A stretch of DNA of 64,000 bases from Rhodococcus opacus (GCF_012396235.1 NZ_JAAXPA010000037.1:1-64000), one strand, 5' to 3'. Shown: positions 44,447 to 54,324, counted from the first letter of the stretch. A program made the numbers and translations. The notes: a model not told the origin generated them from the letters alone.

Positions 44447-45421
44447 GTGGCACAGGCTGTTCGGTTCTACGAGCACGGCGCTCCGGAAGTCATGAAGTGG
44501 GAGAACGTCGAGGTCGGGGAGCCCGGTCCCCACGGGGTCCGGATCCGGCACGAGGCCGTCGGACTGAACTTCGCCGACACCTACTTCCGCACCGGCCTGT
44601 ACCCGGCCGAGTTGCCCGCGGGCATGGGAGTGGAGGCGGCCGGTGTCGTCGAGGAAGTCGGCTCCGGCGTGACCCACGTGCAGGTCGGTGACCGCGTCAC
44701 CTACACGGGCAGCCCCCTCGGCGCCTACAGCACCGAACGCGTGATGCCGGCCGCACCGCTGATCCCGCTGCCCGAAGCGATCCGCTTCGACACCGCGGCC
44801 GCGATGACGATGCGCGGTCTGACCACGGCCTACCTGCTGCGGCGCATCCACCCGCTGAAGGCGGGCGACACCGTGCTCCTGCACGCGGCGGCCGGCGGCG
44901 TCGGCCTGATCTTCGCGCAGTGGGCAAAGTTGCTGGGCATCAACGTGATCGGCACCGTGTCCACCGACGAGAAGGCCGCGATCGCCCGCGCCCACGGGTG
45001 TGAGCACGTGATCGTCTACACCCGGGAGAACGTCACCGAGCGGGTTCGGGAAATCACCGACGGTGCCGGCGTCCCCGTCGTGTACGACAGCATCGGCGAG
45101 TCCACCTTCCAGATCTCGCTCGACTGCCTCGCCCGGCGCGGACTGCTGGTGTGCTTCGGAACCGCCTCCGGACCGATTCCTCCGATCAACGCGATGCAGT
45201 TGGCCGTCAAGGGTTCGCTGTTCGTCACCCGACCCGCGCTCGCCGACTACATCGCCGACCCGGCGGAGCGCGCCGAACTCGCTGGTGAACTCTTCCGGCA
45301 CGTCGAGGCCGGCCGGATCCGGATCGAGATCAACCAGAGCTACGGGCTCGAGGACGCCGTCCAGGCGCACCACGATCTCGAATCCGGCCGCAGCATCGGC
45401 TCCTCCGTGTTCCGACTCTGA
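44447..45421 (+). CDS. Quinone oxidoreductase-like MDR protein
   Basis: A 324-residue zinc-free medium-chain reductase. GLNFADTYFRTGLYPAELPA, VTYTGSPLGAYSTERVM and the NADPH loop LLHAAAGGVGLIFAQWAK are typical of QOR/Qor1. Such enzymes reduce quinones or enones with NADPH. Start GTG at 44447 with GAGGAG eight bases upstream. First gene of the rightward cluster controlled presumably by the divergent AraC. Confidence 0.88.
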   Translation: MAQAVRFYEHGAPEVMKWENVEVGEPGPHGVRIRHEAVGLNFADTYFRTGLYPAELPAGMGVEAAGVVEEVGSGVTHVQVGDRVTYTGSPLGAYSTERVMPAAPLIPLPEAIRFDTAAAMTMRGLTTAYLLRRIHPLKAGDTVLLHAAAGGVGLIFAQWAKLLGINVIGTVSTDEKAAIARAHGCEHVIVYTRENVTERVREITDGAGVPVVYDSIGESTFQISLDCLARRGLLVCFGTASGPIPPINAMQLAVKGSLFVTRPALADYIADPAERAELAGELFRHVEAGRIRIEINQSYGLEDAVQAHHDLESGRSIGSSVFRL

Positions 45422-45459
45422 CAGCGCGCCACCACATTCACCCCGACGGAGACACCACC

Positions 45460-46374
45460 ATGACCGACACCGCGCAACTGACCTACTCGCCCGAACCGCA
45501 CACGATCCTCTCCCCTTCCGGATCCTTCCGATTCGCACCGCTCACCTGCTCGATCGGCGCCGAACTGTTCGACGTGAACCTCGGTGACGCCGCCCGCGAC
45601 GACGCCCTGTTCGCCGAACTGCGGGAACTGCTGCTCGAGTACAAGGTTTTGTTCCTCCGCGACCAGGACATGTCCCGCGCCGAGCACGTGGCGCTGGCCG
45701 AACGGTTCGGCCCGCTCGAGGACCACCCCGCCGTGGGGAGCGACCCCGACCACCCGGGGCTGGTGCAAATCTACAAGGACCTCGACAGCCCGGCCGAGCA
45801 CTACGAGAACGCCTTTCACTGCGACGCCACCTGGCGGGAGAACCCGCCCATGGGCTGCGTGCTCCGCTGCGTGGAGACGCCCCCGATCGGCGGAGACACC
45901 ATCTGGGTGAACATGGCCCTGGCGTACGAGAAGCTTCCCGAGCAGGTCAAGAAGCAGATCGACGGACTCCGCGCCCGGCACAGCATCGAGGCGTCGTTCG
46001 GTGCCGCGCAGCCGCCGGAACAGCGGCAGGCGCTGCACGAGAGGTTCCCCGACGCCGAGCACCCCGTGGTGCGCACGCACCCCGAGACCGGCGAAAAGAT
46101 CCTGTTCGTCAACGCTTTCGCGACCCACTTCGTCAACTACCACACCCCCGAGCACATCCGGTACGGCATCGACTACGCGCCCGGCAGCAGCAACCTGCTC
46201 AACTACCTGATCAGCCAGGCGTCGATTCCCGAGTACCAGGTGCGGTGGCGCTGGACGAAGAACAGCGTCGCGATCTGGGACAACCGTTCCACCCAGCACT
46301 ACGCGGTCCAGGACTACTGGCCCGCCGTCCGCAAGATGGAGCGCGCCGGCATCATCGGCGACCGGCCCTTCTGA
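45460..46374 (+). CDS. TauD/TfdA-family 2-oxoglutarate-dependent dioxygenase
   Basis: 304 residues. Iron ligands His120 and Asp122 (FHCDATW) and distal His280 (RSTQHYAVQDY), with Arg291 for 2-oxoglutarate. This is a full TauD-like set. Family members hydroxylate carbons next to sulfonates, ether or quaternary-amine groups, causing release of the leaving group. Next to a BKACE and a CoA-transferase it may act on an amine or ether side chain; the substrate cannot be read from sequence. Start ATG 45460 with CGGAGA upstream. Confidence 0.88.
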   Translation: MTDTAQLTYSPEPHTILSPSGSFRFAPLTCSIGAELFDVNLGDAARDDALFAELRELLLEYKVLFLRDQDMSRAEHVALAERFGPLEDHPAVGSDPDHPGLVQIYKDLDSPAEHYENAFHCDATWRENPPMGCVLRCVETPPIGGDTIWVNMALAYEKLPEQVKKQIDGLRARHSIEASFGAAQPPEQRQALHERFPDAEHPVVRTHPETGEKILFVNAFATHFVNYHTPEHIRYGIDYAPGSSNLLNYLISQASIPEYQVRWRWTKNSVAIWDNRSTQHYAVQDYWPAVRKMERAGIIGDRPF

Positions 46375-46423
46375 ATTACTCACTGCCCCTTTTCATCAGA
46401 TCCGATTTCGAACGGAGAACACC

Positions 46424-47476
46424 ATGCACTTCCACGACGACGCCCTCTTCCCCGAGGCCCAGGAGAAGCTGGTCATCACCTGTGCCCCGTACGGTCCCGA
46501 GTGGGAGCCGGACGACTTCCGCGAAGACCTGCCGCTGACGATGGACGAGCACGTCCAGAAGGCAGTGGACTGCTACGAGGCCGGCGCCACCGTCCTGCAC
46601 ATCCACGTCCGTGAGCTCGACGGCAAGGGCTCCAAGCGGCTCTCGAAGTTCAACGAGTTGCTCGCCGGACTGCGCCAGGCGGTGCCGGACATGATCCTGC
46701 AGGTCGGCGGATCGATCTCCTTCGCACCCGAAGGCGAAGGGGCGGATGCGAAGTGGCTCTCGGACGACACCCGGCACATGCTGGCCGACCTCGATCCCGC
46801 ACCCGACCAGGTGACGATCGCGATCAACACCTCGCAGATGAACATCATGGAACTCATGACCGCCGACGACATCGCCGGCACCTCGATGGAGCGGCCCGAG
46901 CTCGCCGAGGCGTACCGGGAGATGACGGTCCCGGCAGGCCCGGCGTGGGTCGAGGAGCATCTGCGTCGCCTGCAGGCGGCCGGAATTCAGCCGCACTTCC
47001 AGCTGTCGAGCATCCCCCAGCTCGAGACCGTCGAGCGGCTCATCCGGCGCGGGATCTACACCGGTCCGCTCAACCTGACCTGGGTCGGCATCGGCGGCGG
47101 CTTCGACGGCCCCAACCCGTACAACATCATGAACTTCATCCAGCGAGTCCCGGACGGCGCCTGCCTGACCCTCGAGACCCTGATGCGCAGCGTGCTGCCG
47201 GTCAACGCGATGGCGATCGCGATGGGCCTGCACCCCCGTTGCGGTAACGAAGACACCATCTGGGGACGCAAGGGTGAGAAGATGACCTCCGTCCAGCAGG
47301 TCGAGCAGTTGGTCCGCGTCGCAGGTGAATTGGGTCGCGAGGTGGCCACCGGCAAGGAGGCCCGCGACATCTACCGGATCGGCCAGACCTACGCCGATGC
47401 CGACGAGACCCTCGCCAAGCTCGGCTACGCGCCCAACCGCCGTCCCGGACAGGTCGGCTTCACCCACCACGCCTGA
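46424..47476 (+). CDS. Beta-keto acid cleavage enzyme (BKACE/DUF849 family)
   Basis: A 350-residue BKACE protein. The metal pair His59 and His61 lies in VLHIHVREL, and the barrel motifs QVGGSISFAPEG, AINTSQMNIME and WVGIGGGFDGPNPYN are present. The family condenses a beta-keto acid with acetyl-CoA and splits the product to acetoacetate and a new CoA ester; the first member cleaves 3-keto-5-aminohexanoate, others 3-dehydrocarnitine. Acetoacetate made here could be activated by the ScoA/ScoB pair 2 kb downstream. It is followed by a strong hairpin before the transporter. Confidence 0.88.
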   Translation: MHFHDDALFPEAQEKLVITCAPYGPEWEPDDFREDLPLTMDEHVQKAVDCYEAGATVLHIHVRELDGKGSKRLSKFNELLAGLRQAVPDMILQVGGSISFAPEGEGADAKWLSDDTRHMLADLDPAPDQVTIAINTSQMNIMELMTADDIAGTSMERPELAEAYREMTVPAGPAWVEEHLRRLQAAGIQPHFQLSSIPQLETVERLIRRGIYTGPLNLTWVGIGGGFDGPNPYNIMNFIQRVPDGACLTLETLMRSVLPVNAMAIAMGLHPRCGNEDTIWGRKGEKMTSVQQVEQLVRVAGELGREVATGKEARDIYRIGQTYADADETLAKLGYAPNRRPGQVGFTHHA

Positions 47477-47507
47477 TTTTCGGCGCCGGGGGATTTTGCA
47501 TCACGCC

Positions 47508-47561
47508 GGGGAGAGAGCCGGACAGACCGCCGCTCACACGAGCACGGCCGGCTCTCTCCCC
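47508..47561 (+). terminator. Strong hairpin between BKACE and transporter genes
   Basis: GGGGAGAGAGCCGG and CCGGCTCTCTCCCC form a 14-bp perfect stem around a 26-base loop. It starts 31 bp after the BKACE stop and ends 36 bp before the MFS ATG. It may be a partial terminator or an mRNA-processing site that lowers expression of the distal genes. Confidence 0.6.
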
Positions 47562-47597
47562 ACCCCTTTATCACTCCTGACGGCCATAGGAGGCCTC

Positions 47598-48929
47598 ATG
47601 GGACTGCCTGCCACCACCGCCCTGAACACCACCACCCCGAATACCGCCACCGGGAGCACCGCTCCGGCCTCTCGGTCCCGGTTCTATCCGTGGATCGTCT
47701 TCGCACTCACCTTCGGTCTGCTGCTGTCGGACTACATGTCCCGGCAGGTACTCAGTGCCGTCTTCCCGCTCCTCAAAACCGAATGGACGCTGACAGATTC
47801 CCAGCTGGCGTCGCTCAGCAGCGTCGTCGCGCTGATGGTCGGACTGCTGACCCTCCCGCTGTCGCTGCTCGCCGACCGGTGGGGTCGCGTGAAGAGCCTC
47901 GTCCTGATGGCCGTGCTCTGGAGCATCGCCACCCTGCTCTGTGCCGTGGCGAGCAGCTACGAGCAGATGCTCGGGGCCCGCTTCCTGGTCGGCGTGGGTG
48001 AAGCCGCCTACGGCAGCGTCGGCATCGCGGTGGTTCTCAGCGTGTTCGCCCCGCGAGTGCACTCCACGCTCAGCGGCGCCTTCATGGGCGGCGGATCGTT
48101 CGGGTCCGTGATCGGCGTCGCCCTCGGCGGCGTGATCGCCGTCAACCTCGGCTGGCGCTGGTCGTTCGCCGCGATGGCCGTCTTCGGGCTCATGCTCGTC
48201 GCCCTGTTCCGGGCTCTGGTCTCCGAACGCAAACTTGCTCAGCATGCGGCCGACGACGACCCGGCCGACGCACCCGGCCCCGCCGGATTCCGGGCGCCGA
48301 TCTCGAGCCTGTTCACCACCCCCGCCGTCGTGTTCGCCTACATTGGTGGTGGTCTCCAGATGTTCACCGCAGGTGTGCTTCTGGCGTGGCTGCCGAGCTT
48401 CTTCAACCGGTCTTACGGTCTCGCCCTCGACAAGGCCGGTGCGATGGCCTCGATCTTCGTCCTCCTCGTCGGCAGCGGCATGGTGGTGTGCGGCATCATC
48501 ACAGACCGCGTGAGCCGCAACGATCCCGCTCGGAAATGGACCACCGCGGTGGTCTTCGGAGTGATCTCCCTCGTCTTCCTCGGCGCCGGGTTCCAGTTGC
48601 CGACCGGCGCGCCCCAACTGGTCCTGATCGGTATCGGAGCCTTCTTCTCTGCCGGCTCGTCCGGCCCCATCGCCGCGATGGTCGCGAACCTCACCCACTC
48701 GTCGGTGCGCGCCTCGGCCTTCGGCACGCTCACCCTGGCGAACAACCTCCTCGGACTGGCACTGGGACCCTTCGTCGTCGGGGTGCTGGCCGACCGCTTC
48801 GGCCTGGTCACTGCCTTGCAGATCGCTCCCCTGATCTACATCGTCGCGATCGTCGCCCTCGTCCTCGGCAAGCGCGCCTACCCGGCCGGACGCCGCAAGC
48901 TCGCCGCCCTCACCGCCGCACCCGCCTGA
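47598..48929 (+). CDS. MFS transporter
   Basis: A 443-residue MFS protein with 12 hydrophobic helices. LLLSDYMSRQVLSAVFPLL in helix 1, ADRWGRVKS in the loop between helices 2 and 3, and GARFLVGVGEAAYGSVGI in helix 4 resemble the aromatic-acid and spinster-like importers. The start at 47598 has TAGGAGG five bases ahead. It is placed in the BKACE cluster and probably imports the substrate of that pathway. Confidence 0.85.
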   Translation: MGLPATTALNTTTPNTATGSTAPASRSRFYPWIVFALTFGLLLSDYMSRQVLSAVFPLLKTEWTLTDSQLASLSSVVALMVGLLTLPLSLLADRWGRVKSLVLMAVLWSIATLLCAVASSYEQMLGARFLVGVGEAAYGSVGIAVVLSVFAPRVHSTLSGAFMGGGSFGSVIGVALGGVIAVNLGWRWSFAAMAVFGLMLVALFRALVSERKLAQHAADDDPADAPGPAGFRAPISSLFTTPAVVFAYIGGGLQMFTAGVLLAWLPSFFNRSYGLALDKAGAMASIFVLLVGSGMVVCGIITDRVSRNDPARKWTTAVVFGVISLVFLGAGFQLPTGAPQLVLIGIGAFFSAGSSGPIAAMVANLTHSSVRASAFGTLTLANNLLGLALGPFVVGVLADRFGLVTALQIAPLIYIVAIVALVLGKRAYPAGRRKLAALTAAPA

Positions 48930-48956
48930 TCCACCTCCGAAGAACTGGAGTCGACC

Positions 48957-49565
48957 GTGACCACCTCCACCTCCACCGCACCGACCGTGGTGATCGTGCC
49001 CGGACTGCGCGACCACGTCGCCGACCACTGGCAGACGTTGCTCGCCGAGAGACTCGGCACCGTGCGGACGGTGCCGCCGCTCGAACGGGACAAGCTCAGC
49101 CTCGCGGCCCGGGTCGCCGCACTCGACGCCGTCGTCGCGGACATCGACGGCCCGGTCGTGCTGGTCGCTCACAGTGCGGGAGTGGCGATCACCGTTCACT
49201 GGGCCCAGCAGTCCACCCGCCCGGTCCAGGGCGCCCTGCTGGCCACCCCACCGGACCTCGAGGAACCACTACCCGCGGGGTATCCCACCCCCGGGGAACT
49301 CGAGCAGGGTGGCTGGGATCCCGTCCCCCGCCGCCGGCTGCCGTTCCCCAGCATCGTCGCCGCCAGCACGAATGATCCGATGGCCCGATTCCGCCGGGTC
49401 GCCGGGATGGCCGAGTCGTGGGGCAGCAAGCTCGTCGACCTGGGTGCCGTCGGACACCTCAATCCCGCCGCCGGTTACGGGTACTGGCCGTACGCCGAGG
49501 AACTGCTCCGGGAACTGATCGAGAGCACGGTCGTTCCCGGGCTGGCGAACGCTGGTGGACGATGA
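48957..49565 (+). CDS. Small serine hydrolase, RBBP9/YdeN family
   Basis: 202 residues. VVIVPGLRDHVADHWQTLL at the start, nucleophile Ser73 in LVAHSAGVAI, an Asp in STNDPMARF and a His in GHLNPAAGYG. This is the compact YdeN/RBBP9 fold. Substrate unknown; a small ester or thioester in the local pathway is likely. GTG start; its stop overlaps the start of scoA (ATGA), so it is coupled to the CoA-transferase. Confidence 0.8.
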   Translation: MTTSTSTAPTVVIVPGLRDHVADHWQTLLAERLGTVRTVPPLERDKLSLAARVAALDAVVADIDGPVVLVAHSAGVAITVHWAQQSTRPVQGALLATPPDLEEPLPAGYPTPGELEQGGWDPVPRRRLPFPSIVAASTNDPMARFRRVAGMAESWGSKLVDLGAVGHLNPAAGYGYWPYAEELLRELIESTVVPGLANAGGR

Positions 49566-50320
49566 CGCGCAAGGTCTTCGGTTCGGCAGCCGAAGCGGTC
49601 GCGGACATCCCGTCCGGTGCGTCGCTGGCGGTCGGCGGGTTCGGGTTGTGCGGAATCCCGGACGAGCTGATCGCCGCGATCGCCGCCGGTGACGCCACCG
49701 ATCTGGAGGTGTTTTCCAACAACTGCGGCGTCGACGGTCACGGACTCGGCATCCTGCTCTCCCGCAGTCGGATTCGCCGCGTCACCGCGTCGTATGTCGG
49801 GGAGAACAAGGAATTCGCGCGCCAGTACCTGTCGGGTGAACTCGAGGTCGAACTGACGCCGCAGGGCACCCTGGCCGAGAAGCTGCGTGCCGGCGGTGCG
49901 GGGATCCCCGCGTTCTTCACCCCCGCCGGGGTCGGAACGCCCGTGTCCGACGGCGGGCTGCCGTGGCGGTACGCCGCCGACGGATCGGTGGCCGTCGCGT
50001 CTCCGCCGAAGGAGGTCCGCGAGTTCGCAGGCCGCCAGTACGTGCTCGAGGAGTCGATCACCGCCGACTTCGCACTCGTCCACGCCCGCATCGGCGACGC
50101 CGAAGGCAACCTCGTCTTCGCCAAGGCCGCAGGCAACTTCAACCCGCTCGCCGCGATGGCCGGCCGCATCTGTATCGCACAGGTCGAGCAGCTCGTCGAG
50201 CCCGGGGTCCTCGACCCGGCGCGGGTACACCTGCCGGGGATCTTCGTCGACCGGATCGTCCACACCGGGGCTCAGGACAAGCAGATCGAGAAGCGCACCG
50301 TCGCCGCGAGGAAGGACTGA
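49562..50320 (+). CDS. scoA: 3-oxoacid CoA-transferase, subunit A
   Basis: A 252-residue alpha subunit of the family I CoA-transferases. [16 protein letters not shown] and [14 protein letters not shown] at the N-terminus and [19 protein letters not shown] near the end are signature regions of succinyl-CoA:3-oxoacid transferases. With subunit B it moves CoA from succinyl-CoA to acetoacetate or a similar 3-oxo acid. In this cluster it fits with the BKACE product acetoacetate. Start overlaps the upstream stop. Confidence 0.9.
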   Translation: MTRKVFGSAAEAVADIPSGASLAVGGFGLCGIPDELIAAIAAGDATDLEVFSNNCGVDGHGLGILLSRSRIRRVTASYVGENKEFARQYLSGELEVELTPQGTLAEKLRAGGAGIPAFFTPAGVGTPVSDGGLPWRYAADGSVAVASPPKEVREFAGRQYVLEESITADFALVHARIGDAEGNLVFAKAAGNFNPLAAMAGRICIAQVEQLVEPGVLDPARVHLPGIFVDRIVHTGAQDKQIEKRTVAARKD

Positions 50321-50321
50321 C

Positions 50322-50969
50322 ATGACGACCATCGTCGAGACGATCGGCTGGACCCGCGAGGACATGGCAGCCCGTGCCGCCCGGGAACTGTCGCCGGGTG
50401 AGTACGTCAACCTCGGTATCGGGCTGCCCACACTGATCCCGAACTTCCTGCCCGCGGGGTTCGACGTGACGCTGCACAGCGAGAACGGCATCCTCGGCAC
50501 CGGCCCGTATCCGGACGAGGACGCGGTGGATGCGGATCTGATCAACGCCGGCAAGGAAACGGTCACCGTCAACGCGGGCGCGTCGTTCTTCGATTCGGCG
50601 CTCAGCTTCGGGATGATCCGCGGCGCCCACATCGACACCGCCGTCCTCGGAGGAATGCAGGTCTCCGCGGCCGGCGACCTCGCGAACTGGATGGTTCCGG
50701 GAAAGATGGTCAAGGGCATGGGCGGTGCGATGGACCTCGTGCACGGCGCCCGCAAAGTCATCGTGGTCATGGAGCACTGCGACAAGTCCGGTGCCCCGAA
50801 GATCGTCGAACGCTGCACCCTGCCTCTCACCGGACGCACTGTCGTGCATCGGATCATCACCAACCTGGCCGTCGTCGACGTCACCGGCACCGGCCTGGTG
50901 TTGCGCGAGTGCGCGCCCGGGGTCACCGAAGACCTGGTGCGCGCCGCCACCGCAGCGGCGCTGTCGTAG
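50322..50969 (+). CDS. scoB: 3-oxoacid CoA-transferase, subunit B
   Basis: A 215-residue beta subunit. The catalytic Glu54 is in [12 protein letters not shown], and [18 protein letters not shown] is characteristic. Starts one base after the subunit A stop with GAGGAAGG upstream. The pair would form the active transferase; acetoacetate is the expected acceptor, another 3-oxo acid is possible. Confidence 0.92.
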   Translation: MTTIVETIGWTREDMAARAARELSPGEYVNLGIGLPTLIPNFLPAGFDVTLHSENGILGTGPYPDEDAVDADLINAGKETVTVNAGASFFDSALSFGMIRGAHIDTAVLGGMQVSAAGDLANWMVPGKMVKGMGGAMDLVHGARKVIVVMEHCDKSGAPKIVERCTLPLTGRTVVHRIITNLAVVDVTGTGLVLRECAPGVTEDLVRAATAAALS

Positions 50970-51005
50970 CGCTCCTCCCACCCTCCCACCACGAGAAAGT
51001 CTCCC

Positions 51006-52577
51006 GTGCTCAACCTTTCCGTCCTTCTCCAAGACTCCGCCCGCCGATTCCCCGACCGTGACGCCTTGATTCTCGGCGACGCACGGATGACCTACGCCGA
51101 CCTCGACACCCGGTCGAACCAGGTCGCGAATCTGCTGATGTCGTGCGGCATCGAACCCGGTGACAAGGTCGCGCTCTCCTGCCCCAACATCCCCCAGTTC
51201 CCCGTCGTCTACTACGGCATCCTCAAGGCCGGCGCCGTGGTCGTACCGCTCAACGTTCTCCTCAAGGACCGCGAGATCGCTTACCACCTCGCCGATTCCG
51301 ACGCCAAGGCGTACTTGTGCTACGACGGCACCCCCGACCTGCCGATGGGCGAGTACGGGCGCTCCGCGTTCACGCAGAGTCCCGACTGCCGCACCATGTT
51401 CCGCATCACCGCCGACCCGGACGCTCCCGCCACGATCGACGGCATCGGAACACTCGCGGACGCCGTCGCGGATCGCGACACCGAGGTCGAGACCGAGGTC
51501 CGCGAACCCGGGGACACCGCCGTCATCCTCTACACGAGCGGGACCACCGGAAAACCCAAGGGCGCCGAGCTCACCCACGCCAACATGGTGCTCAACGCGC
51601 TGACCGCCAATCGTCTCTTCGACAGCACACCGGCCACCCACGACCGGTACCTGGTGACCCTGCCACTGTTCCACTCGTTCGGCCAGACCGTCACCCTCAA
51701 CGCCGGAATCTCGGTCGGGGCGACCCTCGTGCTGCTGCCCCGGTTCGAGGCCACCGCCGCACTCGATCTCATCGAACGGGAGAACATCACCGTATTCGCG
51801 GGGGTGCCCACCATGTACTGGGGTCTGCTCGGCGCCCTCGACGAACACCCCGCCGACATCGACCGCATCGCCGGCAACATGCGACTCGCGATCTCCGGCG
51901 GCGCCGCGCTGCCGGTGGAGATCCTCACCCGGTTCGCCGACCGCTTCGGTGTCCAGATTCTCGAGGGATACGGACTGTCCGAGACGTCGCCGCTCGCGAC
52001 GTTCAGCGATCCCGGCGGCGATCCACGGCCCGGCTCGATCGGTGTCCCCGTGTGGGGAATCGAGGCCCGGCTCGTCGACAAGGACTGGAACACCGTCACC
52101 GGCGCCGGTGACATCGGCGAGATCGCGTTGCGCGGCCACAACATAATGAAGGGCTACTACAACCGCCCGGACGCCACGGCAGAAGTGCTGCGGGACGGCT
52201 GGTTCCGAACCGGCGACCTCGCCCGCGTCGACGACGACGGCTTCTACTACATCGTCGACCGGGCCAAGGACCTGATCGTGCGCGGCGGCTTCAACGTGTA
52301 CCCCCGTGAGATCGAAGAAGTCCTCCTCGGCCACGATGCCATTTCTCTCGCCGCCGTCGTCGGCGTCCCCGACGACAGCCACGGCGAGGAGATCAAGGCG
52401 TACGTCATCCTCGAGCCCGGCGCACAGGTCACCGCGGACGATGTGATCGCCTGGGCCAAGCAGCAGATGGCGAGCTACAAGTACCCCCGCACCGTCGAAT
52501 TCGTCACCACCCTTCCCATGACCGCCACCGGCAAGATCCTCAAACGCGAACTCGGCCGCGCCGCGGCCGCACTCTGA
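51006..52577 (+). CDS. Acyl-CoA ligase (long-chain fatty acid type)
   Basis: A 523-residue AMP-forming ligase. YTSGTTGKPKGAELTHANMV (phosphate loop), LEGYGLSETSPL, GWFRTGDLARVD, RGGFNVYPREIEE and the catalytic Lys in TATGKILKREL are all present. It makes acyl-CoA from a fatty or aryl acid. The GTG start has no strong Shine-Dalgarno. It precedes the second PHA synthase by 16 bp, so it may supply acyl-CoA to hydratase and synthase. Confidence 0.9.
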   Translation: MLNLSVLLQDSARRFPDRDALILGDARMTYADLDTRSNQVANLLMSCGIEPGDKVALSCPNIPQFPVVYYGILKAGAVVVPLNVLLKDREIAYHLADSDAKAYLCYDGTPDLPMGEYGRSAFTQSPDCRTMFRITADPDAPATIDGIGTLADAVADRDTEVETEVREPGDTAVILYTSGTTGKPKGAELTHANMVLNALTANRLFDSTPATHDRYLVTLPLFHSFGQTVTLNAGISVGATLVLLPRFEATAALDLIERENITVFAGVPTMYWGLLGALDEHPADIDRIAGNMRLAISGGAALPVEILTRFADRFGVQILEGYGLSETSPLATFSDPGGDPRPGSIGVPVWGIEARLVDKDWNTVTGAGDIGEIALRGHNIMKGYYNRPDATAEVLRDGWFRTGDLARVDDDGFYYIVDRAKDLIVRGGFNVYPREIEEVLLGHDAISLAAVVGVPDDSHGEEIKAYVILEPGAQVTADDVIAWAKQQMASYKYPRTVEFVTTLPMTATGKILKRELGRAAAAL

Positions 52578-52593
52578 TACCGAAAGCACAAGC

Positions 52594-54291
52594 GTGAGCG
52601 ACACTCCCCTCCCCACCATCCCCGACGAGCTCACCGCTCCCCTCGACCTTCTCCTCACCAGCGGAACCCGCGGCGTGGCCGCCCGCATGCTCCCCGACAG
52701 CTCGTGGACCCGTCTCGGGGTCGGCCTCGCCGGCCGGCCGGGTACCGTTGCCCGGCGCGGCGGCGCCCTCGTCCGCGAACTCGGCGCCATCGCCGTCGGC
52801 GCCTCGGATCGAACTCCCGCGAAGTCGGATAAACGCTTCGGCGACGCCGCGTGGCAGCAGAATCCGGCCCTGCGCCGGGCGATGCAGGCGTATCTCGCGA
52901 CGTCGCACACCGCTGCGGCCCTGCTCGACGACGCCGAACTCGACTGGCGTGACCACGAACGGATGCGGTTCGTCCTCGACAACCTCGTCGAAGGCCTGTC
53001 CCCCACCAACAATCCACTCCTCAGCCCGCTGGGCTGGAAGGCAATGGTGGACACGGGCGGCCTCAGTGCGGCACGCGGAGTCCGCGCGCTCGTCCGCGAC
53101 ATGCTGTCCAAACCTCGCGTGCCTGCCATGGTCGAACCCGACGCGTTCGCCGTCGGGGAGGACGTGGCTGCGACGAAGGGTGCCGTGGTCCTGCAGACCC
53201 GCACGTTCGAACTGATCCACTACACGCCGCAGACCGAACAAGTCCACGCCACACCACTGTTGATCGTCCCGCCCGTCATCAACAAGTACTACATCCTCGA
53301 CATCGCGCCGGGCCGCAGTCTGATCGAGTACCTCCTGCAGCAGGGTCAGCAGGTCTTCGCGATCTCCTGGCGCAACCCCCACGCCCGGCACCGGGACTGG
53401 GATGCCGACACCTACGGCGCGGAGATCGTGGAGGCGCTCGATGCGGTGCAGTGCATTGCCGGAACCGACAGCGCCCACGTCCTGGGCACCTGCTCGGGTG
53501 GGATTCTCGCGGCGATGGTCGCGGCACATCTCGCCGAGATCGGCGAGGGCGACCGCATCGCCGGCCTCACCCTGGCCGTCACCGTTCTCGACCAGACCCA
53601 GGCCGGCACCGCGGCTGCCGTCATGAGCGAGCGCGCCGCTGCGGCCGCGATCCGAGCCTCGGCCGCCAAGGGCTATCTCGACGGCCGCACCCTCGCCGAG
53701 ATGTTCGCCTGGCTGCGTCCGACCGACCTGGTCTGGCGGTACTGGGTGAACAACTACGTGCAGGGCCGGGCTCCCGCCGCCTTCGACGTGCTGTTCTGGA
53801 ACTCCGACACCACCCGCATGGCGGCGGCACTGCACCGCGATCTCGTCCTGCTCGGACTGCGCAACGCGCTGACGACGCCGGGCGCGGCGACCATGCTCGG
53901 CACACCCGTCGACCTGGCCACCGTGACCGCCGACGCGTACGTCGTCGGCGGCTCCGCCGACCACCTCTGCCCGTGGCAGTCCACCTACCGGAGCGCTCGC
54001 CTCCTCGGCAGCAAGGACTCCCGATTCGTGCTCTCGTCGAACGGTCACATCGCCTCGCTCGTGAACCCCCCGGGCAATCCGCGAGCGTCCTTCCGATTCG
54101 GGCAGCCCGACCCGGAGACTCCGGACGAGTGGCTGGCCGCAGCGGAGACCGCACCGGACTCGTGGTGGCCCGACTACGCCCGGTGGCTCGCCGAGCGCAG
54201 CGGACCCGACATCGACGCCCCCGGCGGCCTCGGCGCCCGGCAGTTCCCCCCGCTCGGGCCCGCCCCGGGCACCTACGTCCACCACAGCTGA
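52594..54291 (+). CDS. phaC: Poly(3-hydroxyalkanoate) synthase, copy 2
   Basis: A 565-residue PHA synthase, paralogous over its whole length to the protein at 11162-12868. The nucleophile Cys300 lies in GTCSGG, with VGGSADHLCPW and SSNGHIASLVNPPGNP carrying the Asp and His. Shared blocks include LAEMFAWLRPTDLVWRYWV and NNYVQGRAPAAFDVLFWNSD. The GTG start follows the ligase gene by 16 bp. The phaJ-like gene begins 33 bp after the stop. Confidence 0.9.
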   Translation: MSDTPLPTIPDELTAPLDLLLTSGTRGVAARMLPDSSWTRLGVGLAGRPGTVARRGGALVRELGAIAVGASDRTPAKSDKRFGDAAWQQNPALRRAMQAYLATSHTAAALLDDAELDWRDHERMRFVLDNLVEGLSPTNNPLLSPLGWKAMVDTGGLSAARGVRALVRDMLSKPRVPAMVEPDAFAVGEDVAATKGAVVLQTRTFELIHYTPQTEQVHATPLLIVPPVINKYYILDIAPGRSLIEYLLQQGQQVFAISWRNPHARHRDWDADTYGAEIVEALDAVQCIAGTDSAHVLGTCSGGILAAMVAAHLAEIGEGDRIAGLTLAVTVLDQTQAGTAAAVMSERAAAAAIRASAAKGYLDGRTLAEMFAWLRPTDLVWRYWVNNYVQGRAPAAFDVLFWNSDTTRMAAALHRDLVLLGLRNALTTPGAATMLGTPVDLATVTADAYVVGGSADHLCPWQSTYRSARLLGSKDSRFVLSSNGHIASLVNPPGNPRASFRFGQPDPETPDEWLAAAETAPDSWWPDYARWLAERSGPDIDAPGGLGARQFPPLGPAPGTYVHHS

Positions 54292-54324
54292 CCCACTCGA
54301 CACCACAGAGGGACATTCCTACCC

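Noticed and set aside
47571-49199. 542-residue minus-strand open frame over the MFS gene
   Set aside because: Very rich in Gly, Asp and His from antisense of a transporter; no family features.
50139-53204. 1021-residue minus-strand open frame across scoB, the ligase and phaC
   Set aside because: It spans three well-supported plus-strand genes and has no recognisable motif or ribosome-binding site.
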